The notes under the pieces: model-generated
What the model saw: the letters and a program-made list of their open reading frames with translations, nothing else
Databases searched by the model: none
Told to the model about the DNA's origin: nothing
Program-made: the position numbers and the translations under genes
Shown: positions 34,601 to 43,645 of the stretch, piece after piece
Position numbering within the stretch: the first letter of the stretch is position 1
How the letters are laid out: the number at the start of each line of letters is the position of its first letter
Origin: Ignavibacterium sp037440165
GTDB lineage: Bacteria; Bacteroidota; Ignavibacteria; Ignavibacteriales; Ignavibacteriaceae
Direction: 5' to 3'
Length of the DNA stretch: 64,000 nt
Assembly (NCBI RefSeq): GCF_037440165.1
Contig: NZ_JBBIUQ010000001.1
Span: forward strand, 144,146-208,145

Positions 34601-35796
34601 GATATTTTTTGCTCGGAAAGTGATTTAAGATTGAAATTATATAATCCTTTAGATGTTCCGACAAAAACACTTTCGCTATTGTTAAGTTCAGTGGTTTTAA
34701 CATCAAAGTTAAAAACTTTAAGATTTTCTGAAATAAATTTTTCGGTTGATGAATGAAAATTATACTTTATCGATAGTGAGCTAATTCCGTTTTCGGTGGC
34801 AAACCAAATAACTCCTGATTTATCTTTAATCAACTGGTTGATTTGATTATTGATGATGCTCTTTGGATTATTTTCGTCCTGAATAAATCTTTTAAAATTT
34901 CCCGACTGCATATCTAATCTGACAAGTCCGCCATAAGTTCCGACATATAAAACTAATTTTCCATCTTCAATATTTTCTGCAACATCGCTAACACTGCCAG
35001 AGAACTGAATTGATGATTCGATCGGAATATTTATCACGGAGATTTTTTTTGAATTAACATCAATGTTGCTCAAACCGGATGCTTTACAAATCCATAATTT
35101 ATTTTTTTCAATTTCAGATAATCTTAATTCCCAGATAAGATTGTTACTGATAGATTTATCGGAAGAAATAAATTTCACAAATCCTTTTTGTGGTTCTTTT
35201 GGATTAAATTCATTCAACCCGAAATAGGTACCAATCCAGATTTTTCCATTTTGATCTTCGATAATAGATGTAATAAAGTTATTACTGATTCCATTTATAC
35301 TGTCAGGATTAAATTCCCAGTGAGCAATTCTTTTACCATCTTTATTAAATTTGAACAGACCTTGTTGATAAGTACCAACCCAGACATTTTTTTCACCATC
35401 AACATAAATTGCAGTGATAGAATTGTCATTTAATTTTTTCTCTTCAATTTTCCAATGAGAAAATTTTCTGGTTTTAATATCAAGTTTATTTATATCTCCG
35501 CTTTTTGTTCCGATCCAAATATTTCCGTTATTATCTTGGTATAAACTCCAGATATCTTTTGCGGAAATGCTGTTCTTTTTTGGTGATGGACGAAAAACTT
35601 TAAACTCATAACCGTCAAATCTGTTTAATCCATCTTCACTGCCAAACCATATAAATCCTTGGTTGTCCTGAATTACACAATTGACACTATTATTTGACAA
35701 TCCGTATTGAACACTGTAATTCCTGAATTCAATACTTTGAGAGTAAAGAATAAAGTTGATAAATAATAACAACTGAAGCGATTTCTTTAACATCAT
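31663..35796 (-). CDS. Hybrid two-component system (sensor kinase, receiver and AraC-type regulator in one chain)
   Basis: About 1377 residues, the HTCS architecture of Bacteroidota. I start it at 35796 (MMLKKSLQLLLFINFILYSQ, a signal peptide) because the 17 codons before it look non-coding. In order: two beta-propeller sensor halves built of repeats such as GFIWFGSEDGLNRFDG and KIWIGTYFGLNEF; a Y_Y_Y domain; one membrane segment; a histidine kinase (FFANISHELRTPL with the phospho-His, NLLSNALKF, DTGIGID, GFGIGLSL); a receiver with phospho-Asp in LILSDIMMPEMDG; and a C-terminal AraC helix-turn-helix (VTQIALEIGFNSPSHFTKAF). Family members sense glycans in the periplasm and activate nearby surface-protein genes. 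Confidence 0.95.
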   Translation of the reverse strand: MMLKKSLQLLLFINFILYSQSIEFRNYSVQYGLSNNSVNCVIQDNQGFIWFGSEDGLNRFDGYEFKVFRPSPKKNSISAKDIWSLYQDNNGNIWIGTKSGDINKLDIKTRKFSHWKIEEKKLNDNSITAIYVDGEKNVWVGTYQQGLFKFNKDGKRIAHWEFNPDSINGISNNFITSIIEDQNGKIWIGTYFGLNEFNPKEPQKGFVKFISSDKSISNNLIWELRLSEIEKNKLWICKASGLSNIDVNSKKISVINIPIESSIQFSGSVSDVAENIEDGKLVLYVGTYGGLVRLDMQSGNFKRFIQDENNPKSIINNQINQLIKDKSGVIWFATENGISSLSIKYNFHSSTEKFISENLKVFNFDVKTTELNNSESVFVGTSKGLYNFNLKSLSEQKISQVGDLNIWSLLKDNDQLWIGTYGQGLFNFNLKSKQLRKIKIEYPLFQTQAYNFIKSITDDSKGNLYIGTWGGGLIRLEKKTNKIQFWRSDKNLKGSISFNDVWSGLVDKSGRIWLGTNGGGLNYFNPEKNTFVSLTTENSRGHLKSNSILHITESYSSSAGKNDNTILWICHDYGLTKLILKNTTDFSEIDDIILSSKTYTAEDGLTSEVVNSVVEDENGNLWVSTSNGIFTYDKSISRFNRLPYYLERKHLDYSAGASLNFYNKTYLFGSNEGLKIFTASDINPSQFKPKVSISDFQLFNKSLFDDPEQLETVFNNRKINLSYSQNVFSFSFTSTDFNNPGSTKYAFMLKGFDKNWNYTDDRRFVTYTNLNPGEYEFLVKATNSDGVWNDEPTSLMVVVNPPWWRTPWAYAGFILLFLGGILMIRRLELNKAKLLNDLKMKEFEAEKLREVEAMKSRFFANISHELRTPLMLIQGPIEAIIQKASNEVVDLANLASKSSSKLKLLIDQLLELTQLDSAKILVKATKDDIVLFARNIFYEFKSAAEAKEISLKFETEVEQIYCWFDKDILEKILSNLLSNALKFTNRNGLITLSMKVNNIHGAESVIIAVSDTGIGIDENELEKVFDRFYQASDSVKKNYSGFGIGLSLIKEFIDLHRWKIEVKSKKGVGSDFFVTIPLSDGYLDENQKITIKEIIEPDKKTEFKVSQEISTEQIANVIDKQNDKPLILIVEDSEDVRYFISTLLKNEFRLTLAVNGQDAIEKSLEELPDLILSDIMMPEMDGLELCRRLKSDWKTSHIPVILLTAKIATEDKLDGLELGADDYITKPFNPKELIVRIKNLLKQRRLLKEKFSKTLEIKPEEIADKQVDSEFINRAIEIVEKNIYDLNFNTERFAEEMFLSRSQLHRKLNSLTNQSPGEFIRTVKLKKAAALLIEKKLSVTQIALEIGFNSPSHFTKAFKQMFDCLPSEFVAKQTKSR

Positions 35797-35945
35797 ATTG
35801 ATTAATTTGTGCCAGATAAAGTTATAAAGCTTGCGTAATCTTTCCAACTACTATTTAATATCTTTAAATAAAAAATTCTTTTTTGAAAATTTGATTTGCA
35901 ATAATAAATTTTCATATGCATTCTCAAATTAAAAGGAAAAACATT

Positions 35946-36296
35946 ATGGCAGAACCACTAATAGGACATGTAGAAATTCCTTCAACTGATCTTGAGCGGT
36001 CGAAAGATTTTTATCTTAAAATATTCGGATGGGAATTCAAACCTTTTGGTAAAGGATATCTTCTTTTCAATAACCACAAGGGAATTATGGTTGGTTTGAG
36101 GCAGGTTGATCAGGTATCAATTGGCGATACAACTGTTTTTCATGTTAACATTCCCGACATAAATTCAATTCTTGAAAAAGTTAAAACTAACGGCGGTGCA
36201 GTTAAAAGAACAAAAACAGTAATTCCTGCAATGGGCTGGTATGCACTGTTTACAGATCCCGATGGTAATACAATTGGTTTGTATCAAAAAGGTTAA
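35946..36296 (+). CDS. VOC-family (glyoxalase/bleomycin-resistance fold) protein
   Basis: A 116-residue cytoplasmic protein of two beta-alpha-beta3 halves: GHVEIPSTDLERSKDFYLKI near the start, and FTDPDGNTIGLYQ near the end. His and Glu at the usual metal positions are present (GHVEI and LY near the end), but enzyme function is not assignable. I start it at 35946 after AAAGGA; an upstream in-frame ATG at 35916 adds ten Lys/Arg-rich residues and no ribosome binding site. It is divergent from the hybrid sensor gene. Confidence 0.85.
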   Translation: MAEPLIGHVEIPSTDLERSKDFYLKIFGWEFKPFGKGYLLFNNHKGIMVGLRQVDQVSIGDTTVFHVNIPDINSILEKVKTNGGAVKRTKTVIPAMGWYALFTDPDGNTIGLYQKG

Positions 36297-36332
36297 TCAT
36301 ATAATTCAGTAATCAGATTGTAAATATCGCAG

Positions 36333-36352
36333 CCGCAAGTTTCAGCTTGCGG
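36333..36352. terminator. Hairpin between VOC gene and M1 peptidase gene
   Basis: CCGCAAG (36333-36339) pairs with CTTGCGG (36346-36352) around TTTCAG. It lies between convergent genes. No long T-run follows on either strand. Confidence 0.55.
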
Positions 36353-36433
36353 TCAAATTATTGACAATAAATTTAAATCGTACGATAACTTTCTTAAAAA
36401 GTTTTCTAATTTAGTAATTCTCTGAAAAGTTAT

Positions 36434-38431
36434 TTATTTCAGCAAGAGCATCTTTTTGGTTTCAACGAATGAGTTGGTTATTAATGTGTAGAAATAAATT
36501 CCGCTTGATAGTGCAGAAGCATTGAACTCGACTTCATAAACTCCTGCTGGTTTTTCTTCGTTAACTAATGTTGCTACTTCGTTACCCAGTATATTATAAA
36601 CTTTTAATGTTACCAAAGTCCCTTCTCCTTTGGTGACGGGATTTAAGGATGAGGCTGGATTGACAAAACGGATTTTCGTGCTTGGGTTAAAAGGATTCGG
36701 ATAATTTTGCTCAAGCGAAAAATTTACAGGCAATTTGTTTTCATCTTCAACATCAACTGTAACTGATAGATTTTTCAATATGTAATTATTTGGATCAAAG
36801 GACATAGAGTTTATCGCACCATAAATAGGGATATTAAATTCCTGATTCTGCTGATTATTAAATACTGTAATTAAAGTATCTGATAGCGAAATTCTTGCAA
36901 CATTAATCTGAATTGGCATTGTGAAAAATGCCGGATTTGAATTTGTAAGCTGATTGATTGTAACTCTTAAATTCCAGATTGAATCGTTAATTTGATTTTT
37001 ACTCCAGTCCACATTATATCTTGGATAATTCTCACCATAAATCCATTCCTGAAAAAAGTAATCCAAATCTATTCCGGAAACACTTTCAGCGATTGACTGA
37101 AAATCTTCAGTTACTGCAACGCCATAAGCAACAGAAGGATGATAGGTATAAGTTCTAAGAATATTATAAAAAGTAGAATCACCCACAACTCCTCTAAGCA
37201 TATGAAGTATAACAGCACCTTTGGCATAACTTCTCGCATAATTAAAAATACTGTTGACTGACGAAATATCCTGAACCCAGACAGAACCAACAGCATTTTT
37301 CGCAAAGTTCATTTCGTTTGCAATGTAATTATTATAAGCTGCCCTGCCTTGAGTAGCTTCAATCCAGACTCCTTCTGCATAAGTTGCAAATCCCTCATTA
37401 AGCCAGATGTTGTGCCAGTCTTTACAAGTGATTGCATCACCATACCATTGATGAGCTAGTTCGTGCGAAATAATTCCTTCACCAAATACACCCATTGAAG
37501 AACAAGTCTGATGTTCCATTCCACCGCCCCAGCCAAATTGGGCGTGTCCATACTTTTCATTGATAAACGGATACTCGCCAAAATGCTGCTTAAATACTTC
37601 TATCATTTGAGGTGTTTTATCTAAAAGATTTTTCAGCGTTGTGTTGAATGTTTCAGGATAGATGTAATGTGTTACAGGCATTGAATCTGTCGAACTATAA
37701 TGATAATAATTAAAATATTCGACATAATCTGTTGCAGCAAGAGAGAGAAGATATTGAGCGATAGGATAACTCACTTTCCATTTGTATGTCGAAGTTCCGT
37801 CACCATTGTTCACAACCTCCTGAAGTAAGCCGTTTGAAATTGCTTTAATCGGATTAGAAATAGTAAACCAAACATCAGCAGAATCAACTTTATCAGCCGG
37901 AGTATCTTTACAAGGCCACCAATCTTTTGAGCCATAAGGTTGGCTCAATGTGTAAATTGAAGGTTGTCCACCTGCACGACTTCCAAAAGTGAAACTTCCA
38001 AAACCAGTTGACGGTGGAGTGCCGTGATAGTAAACCTGAATTGTAAATCCTTCACCAGGATTATAAGTATTATCTAAAGTCACAAAAATTTTATCTGAGC
38101 TTCGGGTAAAGGAAACAATATTTCCATTACATAAAACTGAATCAACAGTTAATTGATTTACAAGATCGAGATAAATTGAATTGACATTCAGAGTATCAGC
38201 TTCAGCTTTAACAATTACTGAACCGGCAACAGTTTGAGTTGTATGCATTATCTTTAAATCAATTTTGTAATACTTTACATCATAACGAGAATCACCAGGA
38301 TAATTTACATTTTCATATTTAAGTAATCTTTCAGCTCGCTGCAATTCTGATTTAACCCAGAATTTATCCGGACTTTGAGAAAATGTCAAACTACTTATAA
38401 TAATTACGAAAAAGCTAAAATAAATTTTCAT
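36434..38431 (-). CDS. T9SS-secreted M1-family metallopeptidase
   Basis: A 665-residue exported aminopeptidase-like protein. The signal peptide ends near residue 18. The M1 N-terminal beta domain is followed by the substrate motif GGGMEH and the zinc site HELAHQWYGD, with the third ligand Glu in NEGFATYAEG 18 residues on. The C-terminal helical domain of full-length M1 enzymes is missing; instead the T9SS sorting domain follows (NYPNPFNPSTKIRF to KKMLLLK). The sorting domain carries an unusual insertion, ASSLNPVTKGEGTLV, coded by a palindrome-containing repeat. The role is probably peptide degradation at the surface. Confidence 0.9.
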   Translation of the reverse strand: MKIYFSFFVIIISSLTFSQSPDKFWVKSELQRAERLLKYENVNYPGDSRYDVKYYKIDLKIMHTTQTVAGSVIVKAEADTLNVNSIYLDLVNQLTVDSVLCNGNIVSFTRSSDKIFVTLDNTYNPGEGFTIQVYYHGTPPSTGFGSFTFGSRAGGQPSIYTLSQPYGSKDWWPCKDTPADKVDSADVWFTISNPIKAISNGLLQEVVNNGDGTSTYKWKVSYPIAQYLLSLAATDYVEYFNYYHYSSTDSMPVTHYIYPETFNTTLKNLLDKTPQMIEVFKQHFGEYPFINEKYGHAQFGWGGGMEHQTCSSMGVFGEGIISHELAHQWYGDAITCKDWHNIWLNEGFATYAEGVWIEATQGRAAYNNYIANEMNFAKNAVGSVWVQDISSVNSIFNYARSYAKGAVILHMLRGVVGDSTFYNILRTYTYHPSVAYGVAVTEDFQSIAESVSGIDLDYFFQEWIYGENYPRYNVDWSKNQINDSIWNLRVTINQLTNSNPAFFTMPIQINVARISLSDTLITVFNNQQNQEFNIPIYGAINSMSFDPNNYILKNLSVTVDVEDENKLPVNFSLEQNYPNPFNPSTKIRFVNPASSLNPVTKGEGTLVTLKVYNILGNEVATLVNEEKPAGVYEVEFNASALSSGIYFYTLITNSFVETKKMLLLK
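36612..36634. repeat. Palindromic repeat inside the M1 peptidase sorting domain
   Basis: ACCAAAG (36612-36618) pairs with CTTTGGT (36628-36634) around CCCTTCT-type sequence. With its flank to about 36660 it encodes extra residues between the two beta-strands of the T9SS sorting domain, in frame. Confidence 0.75.
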
Positions 38432-38510
38432 AAAAATGCCTTAATTATTTTCTTAACAAAACTACAAATAAACTTTAATCCAAAAGAAACTAAAATTTTC
38501 TGAGAATTTT

Positions 38511-41500
38511 TTATCCCACTTCCTGTATTCTGCAAATTGATTTAAATTCACAGAAGCCGCAAACTTTCTCTTCTCTTTTTTCAAGTTTGGACAAATGAAA
38601 AATTCCTCGTCTTATATTCCCGATATATTTAGGAACAGCTTCTTCAAAAATTTTAATCAATTCTTCTGAAGCGAGAATCAAGTCATCATCTGTTAAATTT
38701 CTACCTGATAAATTATGAATTACTTTTCTTCCAAATTCTTCTCTGAATATTTTGAGCGAATAAATTTCAGCTGCTGCAGGTTTAAACTCTCTTTCGAACT
38801 CTGCTTTTAACAGCATCCTGGAAGCATACAAGTAAAGTGGAAGTTGCAATGATATTGCTGAATTCAAATCATCCTTTGAAGGTTTTCGACCGCCTAACTT
38901 ATAATCAATTACTTTATATAGATTTTTATTTTCATTCACATCAATTCTGTCAATCATTCCACGGAATTTTAAATCGCTGAGTTTAACTTCTGCTGAAAGA
39001 TTATTTTTTGTTCCAAATGCCAGTTCAAAAAACTTTGGAGTGAACCCTTGTTTTTCTTTCCGTTCCTCCTCAAGAAATTTATAAAGTATTGAATGTTTTT
39101 TATTTCCATTAATTCCAAAAATTTTTTCCTGCTCAAAGAATGAATATGGAGAGGAAAATTTAATATTCTCGGTTTTTTTTTCTGCGATTGAAAAAATTAG
39201 TTTAACAAAATCTGCAAACTCTTCATCGGTGCAGTTTTCTATTTTCTTTTTTTGCTCTGTGATTGTTTTATAGAAAGTATATAAAATTGAGTGAACAAGA
39301 CTACCAATTTCAAATGCTTCTATCTCTTCAGTCGGTTCTTCAATTTTTTCAATAAAAAGTATTCTGCGGAGAAAATACTGAAACGGGCATTTTACATATT
39401 CTTCAAGCTGGGTTGCAGAATAAGTTTTTTCAGAAAGCTGTTTTAATTTTTCAATAGCTTCAGCATTCAATTCATTATTAAGGTATCCATTATATATGCT
39501 CTGAGATGGATTATTTCCGGACTCATCTTCAATTGATTCTGTTAATCTTTCCTCATCAATTTTAATTTCTTCTAAAATTCTCCTTGAATCAAATCCGGCT
39601 TGAGAAAGTAATTGATTTACTGAATCTGAGTTTATTTCATTAACATTGATGGAGCTTAATAATTCCTTTTCAGATGCAATAAGTTTATCATATTCAACCG
39701 TGTTTTCTTCAATTACCTGAAAAACATTTTTCAATTCTTTTAAAAATGTTGAAGCAGTATATTTTTTCTTTTCTTCATTTTGAGGAAAAGAGAGGTAAAG
39801 GTTTTTTCTTACTGTGCAAAGCGCCTGATAGAAATGATATCGTTCTTCAAGTAAATGTTTATATTCTTCTTTTCTGAAGGAGCCGCTTAAAAATATTTCC
39901 GGCTGATATCGTGTCGGAAATTCTCCGTCAGTCATCCCTCCGATAAAGAGATAATCAAATCTTAAATCACGAATTTCATTTATTGAAGTAATTAAAATTC
40001 CTGAATCAATTTTTTCGCGCAGATTATATCGCGCAAACTGTAACGCAGCTTTGATATTTCTGAGATAAAATCCTAAAGTAAATTTATTTTTTTCTCCGAC
40101 TTCAATTTTCATCAACTCAAAAAGATTATCCAAAGTTTGAACAAAACTCGTGAGAGCTCTTACATTTTTCTCCGCATAATCACTGTGATCATTTATTGCT
40201 TTTGGAATTATGTTAAATCTTATAATTAAATTTTTCAGCCCGGATTGAAATTCTCTTACATTTAGTTTTTGTTTGAGTGGTTCAAGTATTTCAGCAATCT
40301 TCAGAATATCTTCCTTTGCTTTTATGTAATGTTCAGAAGGAAGAAAATTGTTCTCTTCATCTTGATTTAAATCAGAAATTTCGGCAAGTTTATTATCAAT
40401 GCTTTCAATCCAATTGTTAAATCCAGATACTATTTTCAGATTGGAAGCAACCAAAAGCAGATTTGACAAATCAATTCCATCAAGTTCAATCCATTTTCCG
40501 CTTAATGTTCTGAAAATATTTTTGTAATAAAAATTATTCTCAACTATTTCAAGCAAGTTAATTATTGCAATAACAGGTTGTGATTCACTCAAAGCAAATC
40601 TATCAGTAAGATTAAATGGAATTCCATATTCACTGAATACATCTCGTATAATTTTTGAATGTTCTGTAATAAGATTGAATGCAACACAAATTTTTTCAGG
40701 TGGAACTGATTCTTCAAACATCAGCTGCTTAATTTTTTTTGCAATCAATTCAATTTCTTTTTCGGGAGTTGCAGGATTTAGTAAAAAAACTTTTTCATTA
40801 GTAATCTCTGATTTATGAATTTCATAATTGAAAAGTCTTGCACGAATTAGAGAATAAAAATAAGGCTGCTGTGATTCTGACAAATCTCTGATTTCTTTAA
40901 AACCTTTCTGCTCTAATTTTTCAAAACATTCATCAAGATGAGAGAACAATGAAGGGTTAAATTTGTAGTAATCAAATTGAATGAATAAATCTTCACACAG
41001 TAGCGAAATTCGATTAAGCAAATCAATTTCCGGATTACTGAATTCATCAAAACCATTAATAAGAATCAGATTTACTTCACTGAAAAGTTCGTGAAAAACT
41101 TTTTTGAATTCGGCTGCAGAGAGATTATTCAGGTAGCTGTAAACATCACCGATTTCATAAAGATTATTTTTCCTGCACTCTTTAAAGTATATTGAATAAA
41201 TTTTTGCGATATCACTTGCCTTCAGTTTTTCGCTTCCGGTAAGTTTATCAGCCTGATTTAACAATACTTCTGGTGAAACTCCGTTTCGTTTGTATTCAGA
41301 GATTACATTTTTTATTCTTTCTAAAGTTCCGTAAGGAATTTCATCTTTATAAATTGAAAAGTACTTGGGTTTAACTTTGCTGAAAGCTCTGTTCAATAAC
41401 ACGATTGCAGTTGCATCATCAAGCAGAAAAAAATCACCTGTGAAAGCAAGCTTGAATAAACTCAAGCTCAAAGTAGAAAGTGTATGAATATGCAGATTAG

Positions 41501-41666
41501 CAGCAGCTCTTGCCGGAGATAAGCTAATTAATTCTCTTTTTAATGAGCGAACTTTTCTATTTGTCGGAACAACAATCAGAGTTTCGTTTAGTTTACCGTT
41601 TTTAATTTTTTCGTTTAGTAAAAAATCAAGATCGATCTGATTGATATTTTTTTTTGAAAGAATCAT
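38511..41666 (-). CDS. AddB-like helicase/nuclease subunit (PD-(D/E)XK nuclease)
   Basis: A 1051-residue protein resembling AddB of AddAB double-strand-break repair enzymes. The N-terminal helicase-like part (LNETLIVVPTNRKVRSLKRE) has no Walker A GxGKT, as in AddB, which does not hydrolyse ATP. The C-terminal nuclease domain has a cysteine in EYVKCPFQYFLRRIL, the core VIDYKLGGRKPS, and the Fe-S cysteines in VCGFCEFKSIC, the Fe-S nuclease arrangement. No addA gene is within this window. The gene overlaps the CYTH gene by four bases and is the last of a three-gene leftward operon. Confidence 0.85.
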   Translation of the reverse strand: MILSKKNINQIDLDFLLNEKIKNGKLNETLIVVPTNRKVRSLKRELISLSPARAAANLHIHTLSTLSLSLFKLAFTGDFFLLDDATAIVLLNRAFSKVKPKYFSIYKDEIPYGTLERIKNVISEYKRNGVSPEVLLNQADKLTGSEKLKASDIAKIYSIYFKECRKNNLYEIGDVYSYLNNLSAAEFKKVFHELFSEVNLILINGFDEFSNPEIDLLNRISLLCEDLFIQFDYYKFNPSLFSHLDECFEKLEQKGFKEIRDLSESQQPYFYSLIRARLFNYEIHKSEITNEKVFLLNPATPEKEIELIAKKIKQLMFEESVPPEKICVAFNLITEHSKIIRDVFSEYGIPFNLTDRFALSESQPVIAIINLLEIVENNFYYKNIFRTLSGKWIELDGIDLSNLLLVASNLKIVSGFNNWIESIDNKLAEISDLNQDEENNFLPSEHYIKAKEDILKIAEILEPLKQKLNVREFQSGLKNLIIRFNIIPKAINDHSDYAEKNVRALTSFVQTLDNLFELMKIEVGEKNKFTLGFYLRNIKAALQFARYNLREKIDSGILITSINEIRDLRFDYLFIGGMTDGEFPTRYQPEIFLSGSFRKEEYKHLLEERYHFYQALCTVRKNLYLSFPQNEEKKKYTASTFLKELKNVFQVIEENTVEYDKLIASEKELLSSINVNEINSDSVNQLLSQAGFDSRRILEEIKIDEERLTESIEDESGNNPSQSIYNGYLNNELNAEAIEKLKQLSEKTYSATQLEEYVKCPFQYFLRRILFIEKIEEPTEEIEAFEIGSLVHSILYTFYKTITEQKKKIENCTDEEFADFVKLIFSIAEKKTENIKFSSPYSFFEQEKIFGINGNKKHSILYKFLEEERKEKQGFTPKFFELAFGTKNNLSAEVKLSDLKFRGMIDRIDVNENKNLYKVIDYKLGGRKPSKDDLNSAISLQLPLYLYASRMLLKAEFEREFKPAAAEIYSLKIFREEFGRKVIHNLSGRNLTDDDLILASEELIKIFEEAVPKYIGNIRRGIFHLSKLEKREEKVCGFCEFKSICRIQEVG

Positions 41667-42169
41667 TTACTTTTTTCAATTATTAAATTTCTGTAAGTGG
41701 TTCTTAATTCCGGATATTTTTTTAACTCTAATAAATCAACAAGAAAATTAAATCTCTTTTCTGCATCTCTTAATCCATTAACAACTCGTGTTTCAAGCTC
41801 AAGGAAATAACCGAGTTTATAAACTTTATCGAGATGAATCCTGGTATTTTTATAAACATATAATTCACGGATTTTTATTACTTCAACGACTCTGTTTAGG
41901 AATTTATCTAAAAACTTTTCAGAATTTTTTGTGGTAATATCAAGTAAAAAGTAATCAGACCATCGATTTTTGGATTCCTCATTTCGTTGATAGAAAATGA
42001 GAGTTTGTTTTCCATTTTCAATTCTCAGTTTCAGCAAGCCGGAAGGTACTTCGTAGTAAATATCTTTCTGTTGAAGCCTTTCTTTAAAAGAAATTTTATT
42101 AACTGATAAAATATTTTTAATCTCTTTATGTGAATTCAGTTTGACCTTTATTTCCAGATTCTTAGCCAT
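41663..42169 (-). CDS. CYTH-domain protein
   Basis: A 168-residue protein starting MAKNLEIKVKLNSHK. CYTH enzymes (class IV adenylate cyclases and thiamine- or tripolyphosphatases) bind triphosphates through an N-terminal ExExK motif; here it is ExKxK, with Lys in place of the second Glu, a variant seen in some members. Further basic and acidic strand residues (LLKLRIENGKQTLIFYQR, YFLELETRV) fit the barrel. Activity cannot be predicted. It overlaps its neighbours by four and eight bases, so the three genes are translated as a unit. Confidence 0.8.
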   Translation of the reverse strand: MAKNLEIKVKLNSHKEIKNILSVNKISFKERLQQKDIYYEVPSGLLKLRIENGKQTLIFYQRNEESKNRWSDYFLLDITTKNSEKFLDKFLNRVVEVIKIRELYVYKNTRIHLDKVYKLGYFLELETRVVNGLRDAEKRFNFLVDLLELKKYPELRTTYRNLIIEKSK

Positions 42170-42770
42170 TTGATTTCCTGTAAAGTTGTAATAGTTCTCT
42201 TCCCTTTCTTGGTTTAATTGAATTTATATTGTCAGTAGATAAAATAAGTTCAAGTTTGTCTGAGAATAATTTTGTTGCTTCATCAACATCAATTGCAAAA
42301 GGTGGTCCGCCAATTCTTTTTTCTATCGGGAATAAAATGATTGCAAAAATACCTGTAGGTTTGAGCAACTGAAAAATTTTGTTTGCATATTCTTTTCTTC
42401 GTGCAGGATCAATTGCACAGAATGTTACATAATCGAATATAATTTCATAGGATTGAAAATAATTTTCATCAAGAAGAAAAAAATCGTTTACTAAAAAATT
42501 AATTTTTACATTTTCTTTCTTTGCCAATGATTCAGCAAATTGAATTGCGGTTTCGGAGAAATCTATCGCTGTAACATCAAAATTACTTTTTGCTGCTGCA
42601 ACTGCATCATAACCATAGCCGCAGCCGGTTATCAATAGTTTACTCTTTTCTTTAAAATAATCTGATTTAAATAAATCCAGAAATGCAGGTGTTGGCGTTT
42701 TTAAATCCCAACCAACGGAATTTATTTTGTATAATGTGTCCCAAAATTCAGCTTTATTAACTTCGTTCAT
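42162..42770 (-). CDS. Class I SAM-dependent methyltransferase (TPMT-like)
   Basis: A 202-residue methyltransferase. The SAM-binding motif I is LLITGCGYGYDAVAAAKSNF, with the acidic residue of motif II in VTAIDFSE. FWDTLYKINSVGWDLKTPTP at the start and KEYANKIFQLLKPTGIF resemble the thiopurine methyltransferase-like family. Substrate unknown. It is the first gene of the methyltransferase-CYTH-AddB operon. Confidence 0.85.
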   Translation of the reverse strand: MNEVNKAEFWDTLYKINSVGWDLKTPTPAFLDLFKSDYFKEKSKLLITGCGYGYDAVAAAKSNFDVTAIDFSETAIQFAESLAKKENVKINFLVNDFFLLDENYFQSYEIIFDYVTFCAIDPARRKEYANKIFQLLKPTGIFAIILFPIEKRIGGPPFAIDVDEATKLFSDKLELILSTDNINSIKPRKGRELLQLYRKSNG

Positions 42771-42850
42771 ACAAAAAAGAATATAAAATTATACATTGTT
42801 ATTTTTAATCAGATAAGTATTTTTCGAACAGTAAATAATAGAAAAATTTT

Positions 42851-43501
42851 ATGAAAAAAATATTTTTTATTTTCAGTTTAATATTAGTTATTCCTCTGAC
42901 AAATTTAAATGCTCAGCGAATTGGAAAACTTGCTCCAGAAAAAGAACCTGAAATCTATCCTGACAATGCCTGGGGAATTGATATTATGTTTGGTGAATCC
43001 GGTTTTGGATTAGGTACTTTTTTCAGACATCAGATTGCCGAAAACCTGACTGCATTTACTGATTTATCCTTTGCTGAAGCCAAGGACGACCGGGAAATAG
43101 AATACATTGATTACTTAGGACAGACTTTTGTGATTGGTAAAAAGAATCGTGTCTTTCAATTGCCATTGGTGCTTGGACTTCAGTACAGATTATTTAAAGG
43201 TGATATTGCTGATAATTTAAGACCATATATTAGTGCAGGTGCCGGACCAACACTTGTTGTTACAACTCCTTATGAAGAAGAATTTTTCAGTGCTTTTGGA
43301 AATGCACAATCAAAATTTGCTTTAGGTGGATATGTTGGAATCGGTGCTAACTTTGGAATTGATAAATCAAGTCTGGTAGGTATAAATGTCAGATACTTTC
43401 GGGTTCAGTTCTTTGATGATGGTGTGGAAAGTTTATTCGGAAGATTTAAAGATAATTTAAGCGGATTCTTCATCGCACTTAATTTGGGTTTGATGTATTA
43501 A
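42851..43501 (+). CDS. Outer-membrane beta-barrel protein
   Basis: A 216-residue exported protein, signal peptide MKKIFFIFSLILVIPLTNLN then AQ. The rest alternates polar and hydrophobic residues in about eight strands, with Gly-rich segments (GIGANFGID, YISAGAGPT) and a C-terminal strand FFIALNLGLMY ending in an aromatic residue. This is the plan of small porin-like or OmpW/OmpA-barrel proteins. No ligand is suggested. It is divergent from the methyltransferase gene. Confidence 0.78.
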   Translation: MKKIFFIFSLILVIPLTNLNAQRIGKLAPEKEPEIYPDNAWGIDIMFGESGFGLGTFFRHQIAENLTAFTDLSFAEAKDDREIEYIDYLGQTFVIGKKNRVFQLPLVLGLQYRLFKGDIADNLRPYISAGAGPTLVVTTPYEEEFFSAFGNAQSKFALGGYVGIGANFGIDKSSLVGINVRYFRVQFFDDGVESLFGRFKDNLSGFFIALNLGLMY

Positions 43502-43593
43502 TAAATTTATGAGATTAAAATTCAAAGTTTAGTTGTAGAAGTTTTTCAAATTCCAATTAAGAGATAATTAGAAAAAATTTTGTGTATAATAAA

Positions 43594-43627
43594 AATGGAC
43601 ATATCGCAATTACTTGATATGTCCATT
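43594..43627 (-). terminator. Terminator between beta-barrel gene and BNR T9SS gene
   Basis: A perfect 12-bp stem (AATGGACATATC, 43594-43605, with 43616-43627) and a ten-base loop. Read leftward it is followed by TTTTTATT, so it best serves the BNR T9SS gene, although it may act both ways. Confidence 0.85.
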
Positions 43628-43645
43628 CTTTACGCTCATTCAAAT

